DNA of 64,000 nucleotides from Cystobacter ferrugineus (GTDB lineage: Bacteria; Myxococcota; Myxococcia; Myxococcales; Myxococcaceae): assembly GCF_001887355.1 (NCBI RefSeq), contig NZ_MPIN01000004.1:659733-723732 (forward strand), given 5' to 3'. A program made the position numbers and the translations under genes. Shown in pieces: positions 44,955 to 53,895 of this stretch. Positions within the stretch are counted from its first letter, which is position 1. Each line of letters starts with the position of its first letter. The notes under the pieces are model-generated. The model saw only the letters and a program-made list of their open reading frames with translations. It ran no database searches and was not told the origin of the DNA.

Positions 44955-45887
44955 TCACAGTGACCATTCCAACATCCGCCGCAGGGGCGCCAGCGCGGCG
45001 GTTTGTAGCTCCGCGGGCAGTGTCAGCTCCGGCGTTCCATCGCGCATGCACTGGTAGAGCTTCTCCAGCGTGTTGAGCCGCATGTAGGGACATTCATTGC
45101 ACGAGCAATCATTGTCCGGGGGAGCGGGGATGAAGAGCTTGTCCGGAGCGCCGCGCTTCATCTGGTGGAGGATGCCGGCCTCGGTCACGACGATGAACTC
45201 GCGCTTGGGGCTCTTGAGGACGTAGTCCAGCAGCGCCTTGGTGGAGCCGATGAAGTCGGCGTGGCGCAGCACGGCCTCCTCGCATTCCGGGTGGGCCACC
45301 ACCTCGGCGTCCGGGTGCTGCACCTTGAGCTGCACCAGGCGCTTCTCGCTGAAGATCTCGTGGACGATGCAGCTACCCGGCCAGAGCACCATGTCGCGAC
45401 CGGTCTGCTTCATGACGTAGCGGCCCAGGTGCTGGTCCGGCGCGAAGAGGATCTGCCGATCGCGTGGCACCTGGTTGACGATCTTCACGGCGTTGGAGGA
45501 CGTACAGATGACGTCGCTCATCGCCTTCACCGCGGCGGAGCTGTTCACGTAGCTCACCACGAAGTGCTCCGGGTGCTTCTCCTTGAAGGCCCGGAAGGCG
45601 GCTGGCGGGCAGCGGTCCGACAGCGAACAGCCCGCCTTGAGGTCCGGCAGGAGCACCCGACGTGTCGGGTTGAGTATCTTTGCCGTCTCCGCCATGAAGT
45701 GCACACCGCAGAAGACGATGACGTCCGCCTGCGTCTTGGCCGCGGCCTGGGCGAGCGCCAGGCTGTCCCCGACGAAGTCGGCCACGTCCTGGATTTCGCT
45801 CTCCTGGTAGTAGTGCGCGAGGATGACGGCGTTGTGCCGCCGCTTCAGTTCCTGGATTTCCTGCTCGAGGTCCACGTCGGCGCCCAT
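44955..45887 (-). CDS. nadA: quinolinate synthase A
   Basis: 310 aa. AHYYQ and [15 protein letters not shown] near the N-terminus, [31 protein letters not shown] and [10 protein letters not shown] are NadA hallmarks. Probable [4Fe-4S] ligands are Cys87 (DLKAGCSL), Cys173 (WPGSCIVHE) and Cys266 (NECPYM). Condenses iminoaspartate with dihydroxyacetone phosphate to quinolinate in NAD biosynthesis. nadB and nadC are not adjacent. Confidence 0.97.
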   Translation of the reverse strand: MGADVDLEQEIQELKRRHNAVILAHYYQESEIQDVADFVGDSLALAQAAAKTQADVIVFCGVHFMAETAKILNPTRRVLLPDLKAGCSLSDRCPPAAFRAFKEKHPEHFVVSYVNSSAAVKAMSDVICTSSNAVKIVNQVPRDRQILFAPDQHLGRYVMKQTGRDMVLWPGSCIVHEIFSEKRLVQLKVQHPDAEVVAHPECEEAVLRHADFIGSTKALLDYVLKSPKREFIVVTEAGILHQMKRGAPDKLFIPAPPDNDCSCNECPYMRLNTLEKLYQCMRDGTPELTLPAELQTAALAPLRRMLEWSL

Positions 45888-46265
45888 CTGGTCTCCTGGC
45901 GGTTCATTTAACCGGAGCGCTCACGGCGCACCAGGAGCGAGCACCCCCAGTGAAACCGGGCGAACGCCCTGGCGTCCTCCTGGTGGGGAGGCACCCAGCC
46001 GAGCGCTCCCTGGAAGCAGGGGATTGTCCGGCGAGGAGACTTGACGCCAACCCTTCCAGGAACCGCTAAGATATTCCCCAACCCGTGCCGAGGCTGGTGA
46101 GCCAACGCCCGGGGTGTCCTTCACCCTGTATCCTGACGTTGGAAGAGGCCTTCGCGTGTCGCGAGCAATTGGGGGACGAGTGGCACGGGGCTGTGAGCCG
46201 CGCCTGGAAGAGCAACCGACCCGTACCTGGGCTGGTTGAACGGCGTGCGTGCCGCGGAGGGGTCC
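45888..46265. other. intergenic/promoter region upstream of the PilZ operon
   Basis: About 380 bp. TTGACG (46041) and TAAGAT (46067) are 20 bp apart, too far for a standard promoter but suggestive. A plus-strand frame around 46085-46235 reads as protein-like (TLEEAFACREQLGDEWHG) without a ribosome site and is not called. Confidence 0.35.
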
Positions 46266-48686
46266 ATGAGTGTCCCGATTCGAGACGTGCTGGTGGTTCA
46301 TCCCAACGCGGGCAGGCGAGCGGCGCTCGCCTCGGCGCTCCCCTGGCACCGGGTGGTCACGGTGGAGTCGAAGCTGGAGGCGGCCGACCAGATGGCGACC
46401 GCGGCCCCCTCCCTCATCATCGCACCTCCGGATGACGCGCGGTTGTTCCTGCGTCAGGTGGCCCACGCGGCCCCCAATGCCCTGCGCGTCTTCGTCTGCT
46501 CCAAGTCGGATCCCGTGGGGCTGGCGGAGTTGATGCGCAGCGCCGCCGAGGGCCACGTCTTCAGTGTCCTGGACGAGGGGCTCTCGGGGCCGGAGCTGGG
46601 CCGGACGCTCTCGCACCTGTTGCAGCACTACGGCTCGGCCAACCTCGCCGTCCCTTCCGCCTCCTACACCGTGCACTTCCTCATGGATGAGCGGCCCTAC
46701 GTGGCGCGGTGTCTGCAGATCGGCAACTTCGGCGCGAGCCTGCTGCTGTCCGGCGACCACACCCCCTCCATGTTTCCCCCCAACGCGGCGCTCGAGGTGC
46801 TGCGCATCGAGCGCGCGGGGCACCTGGTCTTCCAGACGCCGTGGGCGCACGTGCAGCGGGCCCAGCAGGTCCAGGATCCCTTCGGCACCCAGCTCCAGTT
46901 GGATCTGTCCTGGGCGACGGCCACGTACCCACCCCCTCCGGTGCCTGGCGTCACCATGGAGGAGCCGGCCGAGGTGGCGGCCACGCTGCGCAAGGCCCTG
47001 CGGCGCGAGGCCGTCATGTGGTTGCAGCGCGCCAACGACTCCTCGGTCCAGCTCTGTCTGGAGTCGCCCGCCATGAAGGCGGTGGAGGGTGGGGGCGTCC
47101 TCGAGGGCCATTCCTCTGGCCTGCTGGAGGCCCTGATCGGCGACGAGCTGGATCTGTTCTTCGAGATGGGAGGACAGAGCTACTCGGGGGTGTGCGTCCT
47201 GCTCGCGCGCTCGCCGCGAGGGGAGATGACGGTGGGCATGCCGCGCTCGCTCGTCATCCGCAACTGGCGCAGCCTGCCGCGCTTCAAGCCCGTGCCGGGC
47301 CAGCGCTTCCTGCTCTCCTTCGCGGCCCCCGTCACCGGCCAGCTCACCACCCGCCCCGTGGAGGACCTGAGCGTGGGCGGGCTGTCCTTCACCTTCGACG
47401 CCTCGAACGAGATCATCCCCGCGGGCTCGAGGATCGACGCCTCCCTGCTGCTGCCCGATGGCCACTCCGCCGAGTGTCAGCTCGAGGTGCGCTCCATCCA
47501 GGCCCTGGCCGCGGATGCCCGCGAGGGCTCGAACCTGCGGCCCTTTCGCGCCGGGGCCCGCCTGTCCGGGCTGACCCAGAACGTCCGCGACATCATCCTC
47601 CAGGCCTTCATGGCCGCGCGGTGTCAGTACATCGCCGAGGGCGCGGACGTCCCCTTCGACAAGCTGTGGCAGCTCATGGAGGAGGCCCGCTACCGCTTCC
47701 ACCCGGACTACCCCTTCAGCGCCGGGCCCCCGCCCGCCGTGCTCGGGGACACCCACCACAAGGTGTACTCCACGGGCGACCTGGGCCGCAGCCTCGTCTA
47801 CTCCAGCGACAAGGGCCTGCAGGGGCAGATCGCCGCCCTGCGCATCCACTCGCGCACCTGGCTCGTGCAGCACCTGGCCGTGCGGCCCGGGGTGCGGCGC
47901 AACGAACAGGTCTCCTATGAGCTGAGCAACCTCGCCGTGGAACTGGGCGAGGTGCAGCAGGACATCGAGTTCGTCCGCTACTCCTGGCGCAAGGACAACC
48001 GCTGGCCGAGCCGCCGCATCGGCTGGCTCGCGCGGGCGCTGGAGACCCCGGGCCTGAGCTTCCTGCGCCACTTCGCCTACATGCGCCTGCCGCTCTCCGC
48101 CGAGCCGCCCACGCTGGGCCGGACGCTGCCCCGGGTGCGCGATGGGGTGCGCACCGACTTCGTGTGGATCGAGCTGTACCTGCGCGATCGCGGAGATCTG
48201 GTGCGCGTGCTCAGCGAGGATCTGCTCACGGACGAGGTGGACCTGCGCGCGCTGCGCGAGCGCTACAAGGCGCACGGCCTGCACCGCAACCGCCGCGTCT
48301 TCGTCGTGGATGGGGAGTTCGGTCCGCTGGCCGTGGCCCTGTGCGAGGAGAGCACCCCGGGACTCAACCTCCTGGAGAAGACCAACGCCTTCTGGCTGCT
48401 GGTGCCCCGCCGCGACCATCCCCGGGCGCGTGATGCCGTCCTGGCGCTCGTCCAGCGCTGCGTGGAACATGCCCGCGAGCGCGGCCGGCCCTCCGCCATC
48501 GGTCTGGTGGACGAGGAGGACATCGAGCTCCTCTCCGAGGCGGGCTTCGAGAACCTGGGGCGCTTTTCCGAGTGGATCTTCCACCGGTCCATGATCCGCC
48601 GGGTGTGTGAGCTGTGGCGCTCCGTGTTCGAGCGGCTGAGTGGGGCCCCCGCCCCTGACTGGTCGGGAGAGGAGTCCGGCGAGTGA
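46266..48686 (+). CDS. PilZ-domain protein with receiver-like N-terminus and acyltransferase-like C-terminus
   Basis: 806 aa from ATG 46266 (GGAGGGG upstream). Residues ~1-125 resemble a degenerate receiver (VLVVHPNAGRRAALASALPW; AAPSLIIAPPDDARLF) lacking a clear phospho-Asp. A central region contains the PilZ c-di-GMP signature EDLSVGGLSF (D-x-S-x-x-G) with LTTRPV before it, though the upstream RxxxR is imperfect. The C-terminal ~300 residues (RRVFVVDGEFGPLAVALCEE; ARERGRPSAIGLVDEE) resemble a GNAT-type domain. Its stop overlaps the methyltransferase start (GTGA). Likely c-di-GMP-responsive; substrate unknown. Confidence 0.8.
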   Translation: MSVPIRDVLVVHPNAGRRAALASALPWHRVVTVESKLEAADQMATAAPSLIIAPPDDARLFLRQVAHAAPNALRVFVCSKSDPVGLAELMRSAAEGHVFSVLDEGLSGPELGRTLSHLLQHYGSANLAVPSASYTVHFLMDERPYVARCLQIGNFGASLLLSGDHTPSMFPPNAALEVLRIERAGHLVFQTPWAHVQRAQQVQDPFGTQLQLDLSWATATYPPPPVPGVTMEEPAEVAATLRKALRREAVMWLQRANDSSVQLCLESPAMKAVEGGGVLEGHSSGLLEALIGDELDLFFEMGGQSYSGVCVLLARSPRGEMTVGMPRSLVIRNWRSLPRFKPVPGQRFLLSFAAPVTGQLTTRPVEDLSVGGLSFTFDASNEIIPAGSRIDASLLLPDGHSAECQLEVRSIQALAADAREGSNLRPFRAGARLSGLTQNVRDIILQAFMAARCQYIAEGADVPFDKLWQLMEEARYRFHPDYPFSAGPPPAVLGDTHHKVYSTGDLGRSLVYSSDKGLQGQIAALRIHSRTWLVQHLAVRPGVRRNEQVSYELSNLAVELGEVQQDIEFVRYSWRKDNRWPSRRIGWLARALETPGLSFLRHFAYMRLPLSAEPPTLGRTLPRVRDGVRTDFVWIELYLRDRGDLVRVLSEDLLTDEVDLRALRERYKAHGLHRNRRVFVVDGEFGPLAVALCEESTPGLNLLEKTNAFWLLVPRRDHPRARDAVLALVQRCVEHARERGRPSAIGLVDEEDIELLSEAGFENLGRFSEWIFHRSMIRRVCELWRSVFERLSGAPAPDWSGEESGE

Positions 48687-49474
48687 GCTACATCTTGGAG
48701 TCCAATGACGAGACGCGTCGGCTGCTCGTCCAGGAGCGCACGGGCAACGCGCGCGAGGCGCTGCTGCTCACGGGGTTGAGGGAGGGCGATCGTGTGCTCG
48801 ACGCGGGCTGCGGCCCGGGGGGCATCACGGAGCTCATCGCCCAGCTCGTGGGGCCCTCGGGCCAGGTGACCGGCATCGACATGAGCGAGGAGCGGCTGGA
48901 GCAGGCGCGGCGGCTCAACCAGCGCCACGCGCACCTGCGCTTCCTCCCGGCGGATGTGCGCCGCACGGGCCTGCCGGACCAGGCGTTCGACTACACGTGG
49001 AGCCAGTTCGTGTTGCAGCACGTGCCCGAGCGCTGGCAGGCCCTCGGCGAGCTCATCCGGGTGACGCGCCCGGGGGGCAAGGTGGTCATCTCCGAGTTCG
49101 ATGGCTTCGGCCTGGGCAACTGGCCCTTTCCCGAGGACCTGCGCGAGTGGTGTCTGCGCCTCACCGACGCGCTGCTGCGCGTGGCCCACATGGACGTCTA
49201 CGTGGGCCGCAAGGTCTTCCATGAGATGCGCCGCCAGGGGCTCACCCAGGTGCGCGTCCACGTCTTGCCGCAGTTCGTCATCGCCGGTGCGGCCGACTCC
49301 TTCCATCAAATGGACTGGGAAACCCGGTTTTCCTCGATGGAACCGCTGGTGGCCCCCCTGCTTGGCGGTCTGGAGGACTACCGGAGGATGAGCCGACGCT
49401 ACCTGGAGTTACTGGCGGACCCCGACGCATTAAAGTACTCGATCCTATTGGTCACAGAAGGAACGAGGCCTTGA
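48683..49474 (+). CDS. class I SAM-dependent methyltransferase
   Basis: 263 aa with GTG start overlapping the upstream stop. Motif I is VLDAGCGPGGITELIA (residues ~37-52), motif II GIDMSEERL, and later FDYTWSQFVLQHV. UbiE/COQ5-like fold. The C-terminal half includes PFPEDLREWCLRL and LLGGLEDYRRMSRRYLELL. Substrate unknown. It lies between and is translationally coupled to the PilZ protein and a hybrid sensor kinase, implying a signalling role, for instance modification of a receptor or quorum-type metabolite (inference). Confidence 0.93.
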   Translation: MSYILESNDETRRLLVQERTGNAREALLLTGLREGDRVLDAGCGPGGITELIAQLVGPSGQVTGIDMSEERLEQARRLNQRHAHLRFLPADVRRTGLPDQAFDYTWSQFVLQHVPERWQALGELIRVTRPGGKVVISEFDGFGLGNWPFPEDLREWCLRLTDALLRVAHMDVYVGRKVFHEMRRQGLTQVRVHVLPQFVIAGAADSFHQMDWETRFSSMEPLVAPLLGGLEDYRRMSRRYLELLADPDALKYSILLVTEGTRP

Positions 49475-52395
49475 ACGAGAGTGAAGTGGTGCGCGGTGAC
49501 AGGGCTCATCCGGACAACGCGCCGGAGGTGAGCGTTCGGACCACGTCCACGCTGCTGCTCTATTTCGAGCGGCGCTATGGCTCCGCCCGGCTCGCCGACG
49601 TCTTCCGCCGACATCCGTTCAGCTTGTCGCTGGACTACCTGCGCACGGCCACCAACTTCATCTCCCTGCCGTTCCTCGAGAAGCTGGCCGACGTGCTGGT
49701 GGCCGAGTCGGGGGATCCGCAGTTCATGCGCAAGGCGGGCCTGTTCATGGCCGGCCCCGAGACGCTCGGGTTCGCCTACTACATGGTCCGCGCCTTCGGC
49801 TCGCTGGAGATCTGCTTCCGCAAGACGGTGGAGCTCAGCTCGAGCTTCAACCGGGTGGGGCAGTTCGAGATCGAGGAACTGGCGCGCGAGCGGCTGGTGC
49901 TCAGCTACCGCAGCAGCACGCGCGAGCGGCACCGGCACATCTGCGAGCTGCGCATGGGCCAGTTCGCCTCCTTCCCCACCATCTGGGGCCTGCCGCCCGC
50001 GGAGGTCACCGAGAGCCAGTGCCATGTGCTGGGCGCGGACGTGTGCCGCTACCACCTGCGCTGGACGGATCCTCTGCCCATGTGGGGCCGCTACATCGGC
50101 CTGCTGCTCGGTTCGGTGAGTGGCGTGGGCGCGAGCATCCTCGGCCTGGGACATCCGGCCTTCTCCGTGACGGCGCTGGCGCTCGCGGGCGTGTCGCTGG
50201 GCAGTTGGTTGGACTTGCGGCGGGAGATGCGCCGCAAGGACGAGGCGCTCAACGAGCAGACCCACGGCATGATGGGCTCGCTCGAGGAGCTGCAGCAGCG
50301 CTACGACGAGATGTTCCGCATCAACGTCGCCCTCGAGGACCGGGTGGCCGCGCGCACGCGCGAGCTCACCGAGTCCAACGCGCGGCTGGAGGCGGCGCTC
50401 GCCAAGCAGAAGGAGCTGGATCGGCTCAAGAGCGAGTTCTTCGACAACGTGAGCCATGAGTTGAGGACTCCCCTCACGCTCATCCTCCTCACGCTCGACT
50501 CCCTGTTGCAGCGGGGCCCCGAGGTGTTCGCGCCGCCCGTGCGCCAGCACCTGGAGACGATGAACCGCAGCGCCTCGCGCCTGTTGCGGCTCATCAACAA
50601 CCTCTTGGACTTGACCAAGCTGGAGGCGGGCAAGACGAAGCTGCGCCACGAGCCGCTGGAGATCGAGGGCTTCCTGTCCTCGTTGCTGGTGCCCTTCGAG
50701 GTGCTGGCGGACAAGAAGGGCGTGGCGCTGGAGCTGGAGGGCCACGCGTCCACGCCGGTGCAGGTGGACGTGGCGCGCATCGAGAGCGTCTTCCAGAACC
50801 TCATCTCCAATGCCCTCAAGTTCACCCTGCAGGGCCGGGTGACGGTGCGCCTGCACGAGGACGACACGTGGGTGCACGTGGAGGTCATCGACACGGGCGT
50901 GGGCATCGCCGCGCAGGACCTGGCGGTCATCTTCGACCGCTTCGCCCAGGCGGACTCCTCGGGCACGCGGCGCTTTGGTGGCACGGGCATCGGCCTGGCG
51001 CTGGTGAAGGAGACGCTGGAGCTGCACCGGGGCGGCATCGACGTGTCGAGCGAGCTGGGCAAGGGGTCCAACTTCCACGTGCGGCTGCGCAAGGGCCCGG
51101 CGCCCGTGCGCGAGGCCGAGCCCGAGCCGCCACCCGAGCCGGTGCTCCTGCGTCCCCTGGGCCGTTCGATCGACGCGGCCTCCATGCTCGAGGCCGAGGG
51201 CACCGTCACGGTGACCGCGGTGGAGGCCCTGCCCGTGCTCCCGCCCGAGGTCGAGGCCGGCCCGGACGCGCCGCGCGTGCTGCTGGTGGAGGACGAGCCG
51301 GAGATCCGCTCCTTCCTGCGCCAGGTGCTCAAGCCCTACTACCGGCTGCTGGAGGCGAGCAACGGCGAGGAGGGCCTGAGCCTGGCCCAGAAGGAGCGGC
51401 CGGATCTCATCGTCTCGGACGTGATGATGCCGGTGATGTCGGGCCTGCAGATGCTGGCGGCCCTGCGCGCCTCGCCGGAGACGGTGGACACGCCCCTCAT
51501 CCTGCTCACCGCGCGCCAGGAGGTGGAGGCCAAGGTCGAGGGCCTCACCATGGGCGCCAACGACTACCTGGCCAAGCCCTTCTCGCCGCGGGAGATGCTC
51601 GCGCGCATCGAGGCGCAGCTTCGCCTGCGCGACGCGGCGGTGCGCGCGGCGGAGAACGAGCGCCTGGCGGCCACGGGCCTGCTCACCTCGGGCTTCGCCC
51701 ACGAGGTGCGCAACCCCCTCAACGGCTTGATGAACGCGTTGATGCCCCTGCGCGAGAGCCTCACCAGCGGCACGCCGGACATTGGCATGGCCGTGGCCAT
51801 GTTGGAGCTCATCGAGGAGTGCGGCCAGCGCATCCGCCACCTCGCCGAGGGGCTGCTGTCCTTCGTGCGCACCGGCACCAAGGCCATGGCGGTGGACCTG
51901 GGCGCCTCGCTGGATGCCAGCGTGCAGGCGCTCTCCTGGCGGTTGTCGCCGGACCTGAAGGTGGAGCGCGACTACCAGTGCGCCGAGCCGGTGTGGAGCG
52001 ACCCGGGCTCGCTCAACCAGGTGTGGGTGAACCTGCTGGACAACGCCGTGCGCGCCGTGAGCAAGGAAGGCGGCTGTGTGCGGGTGGTCACCGCGCGCGA
52101 GGGCAGTGACGCCGTGGTGTCCATCATCGACAACGGGGTGGGCATCAAGCCGGAGAACCTGGATCGCGTCTTCCAGCCCTTCTTCTCCACCCGCGACGCG
52201 GGCGAGGGCACGGGCCTGGGCCTGGCGCTCTGCCAGCGCATCGTCCTGCAGCAGGGCGGGCGCATCCGCATCTTCAGCGAGTACGGCAAGGGCACGCGCG
52301 TGGAGGTGCGGCTGCCCCTGGAAGCCGATCCGGACCGGCTCCTGCCGCCCCTGCTGTCCGATGGCCGGGTGCGTCAGCACCACTGGAACACGTAG
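49471..52395 (+). CDS. hybrid sensor kinase with two kinase cores and V4R-like input domain
   Basis: 974 aa, starting at TTG 49471 inside the upstream stop. Residues ~25-195 look like a V4R/HNOB-type ligand domain (GLFMAGPETLGFAYYMVRAF; ESQCHVLGADVCRYHLRW). Two hydrophobic stretches (~215-250) and a coiled coil lead to HisKA with His329 in DNVSHELRTPL plus HATPase (DTGVGIAAQDLAVIF; GGTGIGLALV). A receiver follows (LLVEDEPEIRSF, phospho-Asp650 in VSDVMMP, KPFSPREM). A second kinase core has His744 in FAHEVRNPLNGL and GEGTGLGLALC. Two full kinase modules around one receiver are unusual. Confidence 0.93.
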   Translation: MNESEVVRGDRAHPDNAPEVSVRTTSTLLLYFERRYGSARLADVFRRHPFSLSLDYLRTATNFISLPFLEKLADVLVAESGDPQFMRKAGLFMAGPETLGFAYYMVRAFGSLEICFRKTVELSSSFNRVGQFEIEELARERLVLSYRSSTRERHRHICELRMGQFASFPTIWGLPPAEVTESQCHVLGADVCRYHLRWTDPLPMWGRYIGLLLGSVSGVGASILGLGHPAFSVTALALAGVSLGSWLDLRREMRRKDEALNEQTHGMMGSLEELQQRYDEMFRINVALEDRVAARTRELTESNARLEAALAKQKELDRLKSEFFDNVSHELRTPLTLILLTLDSLLQRGPEVFAPPVRQHLETMNRSASRLLRLINNLLDLTKLEAGKTKLRHEPLEIEGFLSSLLVPFEVLADKKGVALELEGHASTPVQVDVARIESVFQNLISNALKFTLQGRVTVRLHEDDTWVHVEVIDTGVGIAAQDLAVIFDRFAQADSSGTRRFGGTGIGLALVKETLELHRGGIDVSSELGKGSNFHVRLRKGPAPVREAEPEPPPEPVLLRPLGRSIDAASMLEAEGTVTVTAVEALPVLPPEVEAGPDAPRVLLVEDEPEIRSFLRQVLKPYYRLLEASNGEEGLSLAQKERPDLIVSDVMMPVMSGLQMLAALRASPETVDTPLILLTARQEVEAKVEGLTMGANDYLAKPFSPREMLARIEAQLRLRDAAVRAAENERLAATGLLTSGFAHEVRNPLNGLMNALMPLRESLTSGTPDIGMAVAMLELIEECGQRIRHLAEGLLSFVRTGTKAMAVDLGASLDASVQALSWRLSPDLKVERDYQCAEPVWSDPGSLNQVWVNLLDNAVRAVSKEGGCVRVVTAREGSDAVVSIIDNGVGIKPENLDRVFQPFFSTRDAGEGTGLGLALCQRIVLQQGGRIRIFSEYGKGTRVEVRLPLEADPDRLLPPLLSDGRVRQHHWNT

Positions 52396-52493
52396 AGCGG
52401 CCGGGCGGGGTGGGGTGTTCTGACAGGGAGAAGCGCTTCTGGTAGAAGCAGGGGCCTTTTCCCCCTTCCCCCTACCCGCGAGGACATCCGCGC

Positions 52494-53888
52494 ATGGCAC
52501 ACAGTCCGGCCCCCACCACCGGCCGAGGTCACCCCAAGGGCCTCTACCTGCTGTTCACCACCGAGATGTGGGAGCGCATGAGCTATTACGGCATGCGCGC
52601 CCTGCTGGTGCTCTACATGGTGGGCGCCACCAGCAACGGCGGCTTCGGCTGGAGCCAGGCCAAGGCGCTGCAGATCTACGGCATCTACACGGCCTTGGTT
52701 TATGCCACGCCGGTGGTGGGCGGCTTCCTCGCGGACCGCTTCCTGGGCCAGCGTCTGTCAGTGACGCTCGGTGGCATCCTGATGATGTGCGGCCAGTTCG
52801 TCCTGGCGATGCCCGGCAACAGCGAGGTGCTCTTCTTCGCGGGCCTGGGCCTGCTGGTGGTGGGCAACGGCTTCTTCAAGCCCAACATCTCCACCATGGT
52901 GGGGGGCCTGTACGAGCCCGGTGACTCGCGCCGGGATGGCGCCTTCACCATCTTCTACATCGGCATCAACGTGGGCGCGTTCCTGGCCTCGGCGGTGTGC
53001 GGCACGCTGGGCGAGAAGTACGGCTGGCCCTGGGGCTTCGGCTCGGCGGGCGTGGGCATGGGGCTGGGTGTCCTCGTCTTCGTGCTGCTGGGCAATCGCT
53101 TCCTGGGCAACGTGGGCAAGAGCCCCGCCAAGGTGGTGCGCCAGGAGGGCAAGCCCGCGGCGCCCGCGGCGGCCCTCACCCGCGCCGAGGTGGATCGCAT
53201 CGTGGTCATCTTCGTGCTCGCCCTCTTCGTCGTCTTCTTCTGGGCGGCGTTCGAGCAGGCCGGCGGTCTGATGAACCTCTACACGGACGCCAAGGTGGAC
53301 CGGCACCTGTTCGGCTGGGAGGTGCCCACCACCTGGTTCCAGGCCATCAATCCCATCTTCATCATCCTGCTCGGCCCGATCTTCGCCGAGGCGTGGACGA
53401 ACCTGGGCCGGCGCGGCAAGGATCCCTCCATCCCCGCGAAGATGGCCATGGGCCTGCTGCTGGTGTCCTTCGGCTTCGTCTTCATGCTCGGTGCCTCCAA
53501 GCAGAGCGGGGCCGAGGGCAAGGCGGCGATGATCTGGGTGGTGGCGGCCTACTTCTTCCACACCGCGGGCGAGCTGTGCCTGTCCCCGGTGGGGCTCTCC
53601 ATGGTGACGAAGCTGGCGCCCACCCGCTTCGCCTCGGCGCTCATGGGCGTGTGGTTCATCGCCAACGCGGTGGCCAACTACCTGGCGGGGCTCATCGGCG
53701 GCTACGCGGAGAAGCTGGGCGAGTTCGATCTCTTCCTGGCCATCACCGCCTTCACCGCCGTGGCGGGCGTGGTGCTCCTGGCCGTGTCGTCCGTGCTCAA
53801 GCGGATGATGCACGGCGCGGACGAGATCCGGCCCACCGTGTCGGAGGGGTCGGCGCAGGGGGGCGCGCACTCCGCCCCCGCGGCCTGA
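52494..53888 (+). CDS. POT-family proton-coupled peptide transporter
   Basis: 464 aa, about fourteen membrane helices. The proton-coupling motif is TEMWERMSYYGMR (ExxER); PTR2 signatures are KPNISTMVGGLYEP and FTIFYIGINVGAFLA. GGLMNLYTDAKVD and FHTAGELCLSPVGLSMVTKLAP follow in the second half, as in DtpT/PepTSo. Imports di- and tripeptides, fitting a predatory, proteolytic lifestyle. It ends 7 bp from the convergent second POT gene. Confidence 0.96.
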   Translation: MAHSPAPTTGRGHPKGLYLLFTTEMWERMSYYGMRALLVLYMVGATSNGGFGWSQAKALQIYGIYTALVYATPVVGGFLADRFLGQRLSVTLGGILMMCGQFVLAMPGNSEVLFFAGLGLLVVGNGFFKPNISTMVGGLYEPGDSRRDGAFTIFYIGINVGAFLASAVCGTLGEKYGWPWGFGSAGVGMGLGVLVFVLLGNRFLGNVGKSPAKVVRQEGKPAAPAAALTRAEVDRIVVIFVLALFVVFFWAAFEQAGGLMNLYTDAKVDRHLFGWEVPTTWFQAINPIFIILLGPIFAEAWTNLGRRGKDPSIPAKMAMGLLLVSFGFVFMLGASKQSGAEGKAAMIWVVAAYFFHTAGELCLSPVGLSMVTKLAPTRFASALMGVWFIANAVANYLAGLIGGYAEKLGEFDLFLAITAFTAVAGVVLLAVSSVLKRMMHGADEIRPTVSEGSAQGGAHSAPAA

Positions 53889-53895
53889 GCGGGCG

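Noticed and set aside
46041..46072. TTGACG/TAAGAT promoter pair before the PilZ operon
   Set aside because: Spacing of 20 bp is outside the normal range; kept only as a remark.
45921..48584. About 890-codon minus-strand frame opposite the PilZ protein gene
   Set aside because: Same antisense shadow effect; the plus strand has recognisable motifs and overlaps its operon partners.
49399..52500. Very long open frame (about 1030 codons) on the minus strand opposite the hybrid kinase
   Set aside because: Arg/His/Gln-rich translation without domains; the high-GC third codon positions of the true plus-strand gene keep the opposite frame open.
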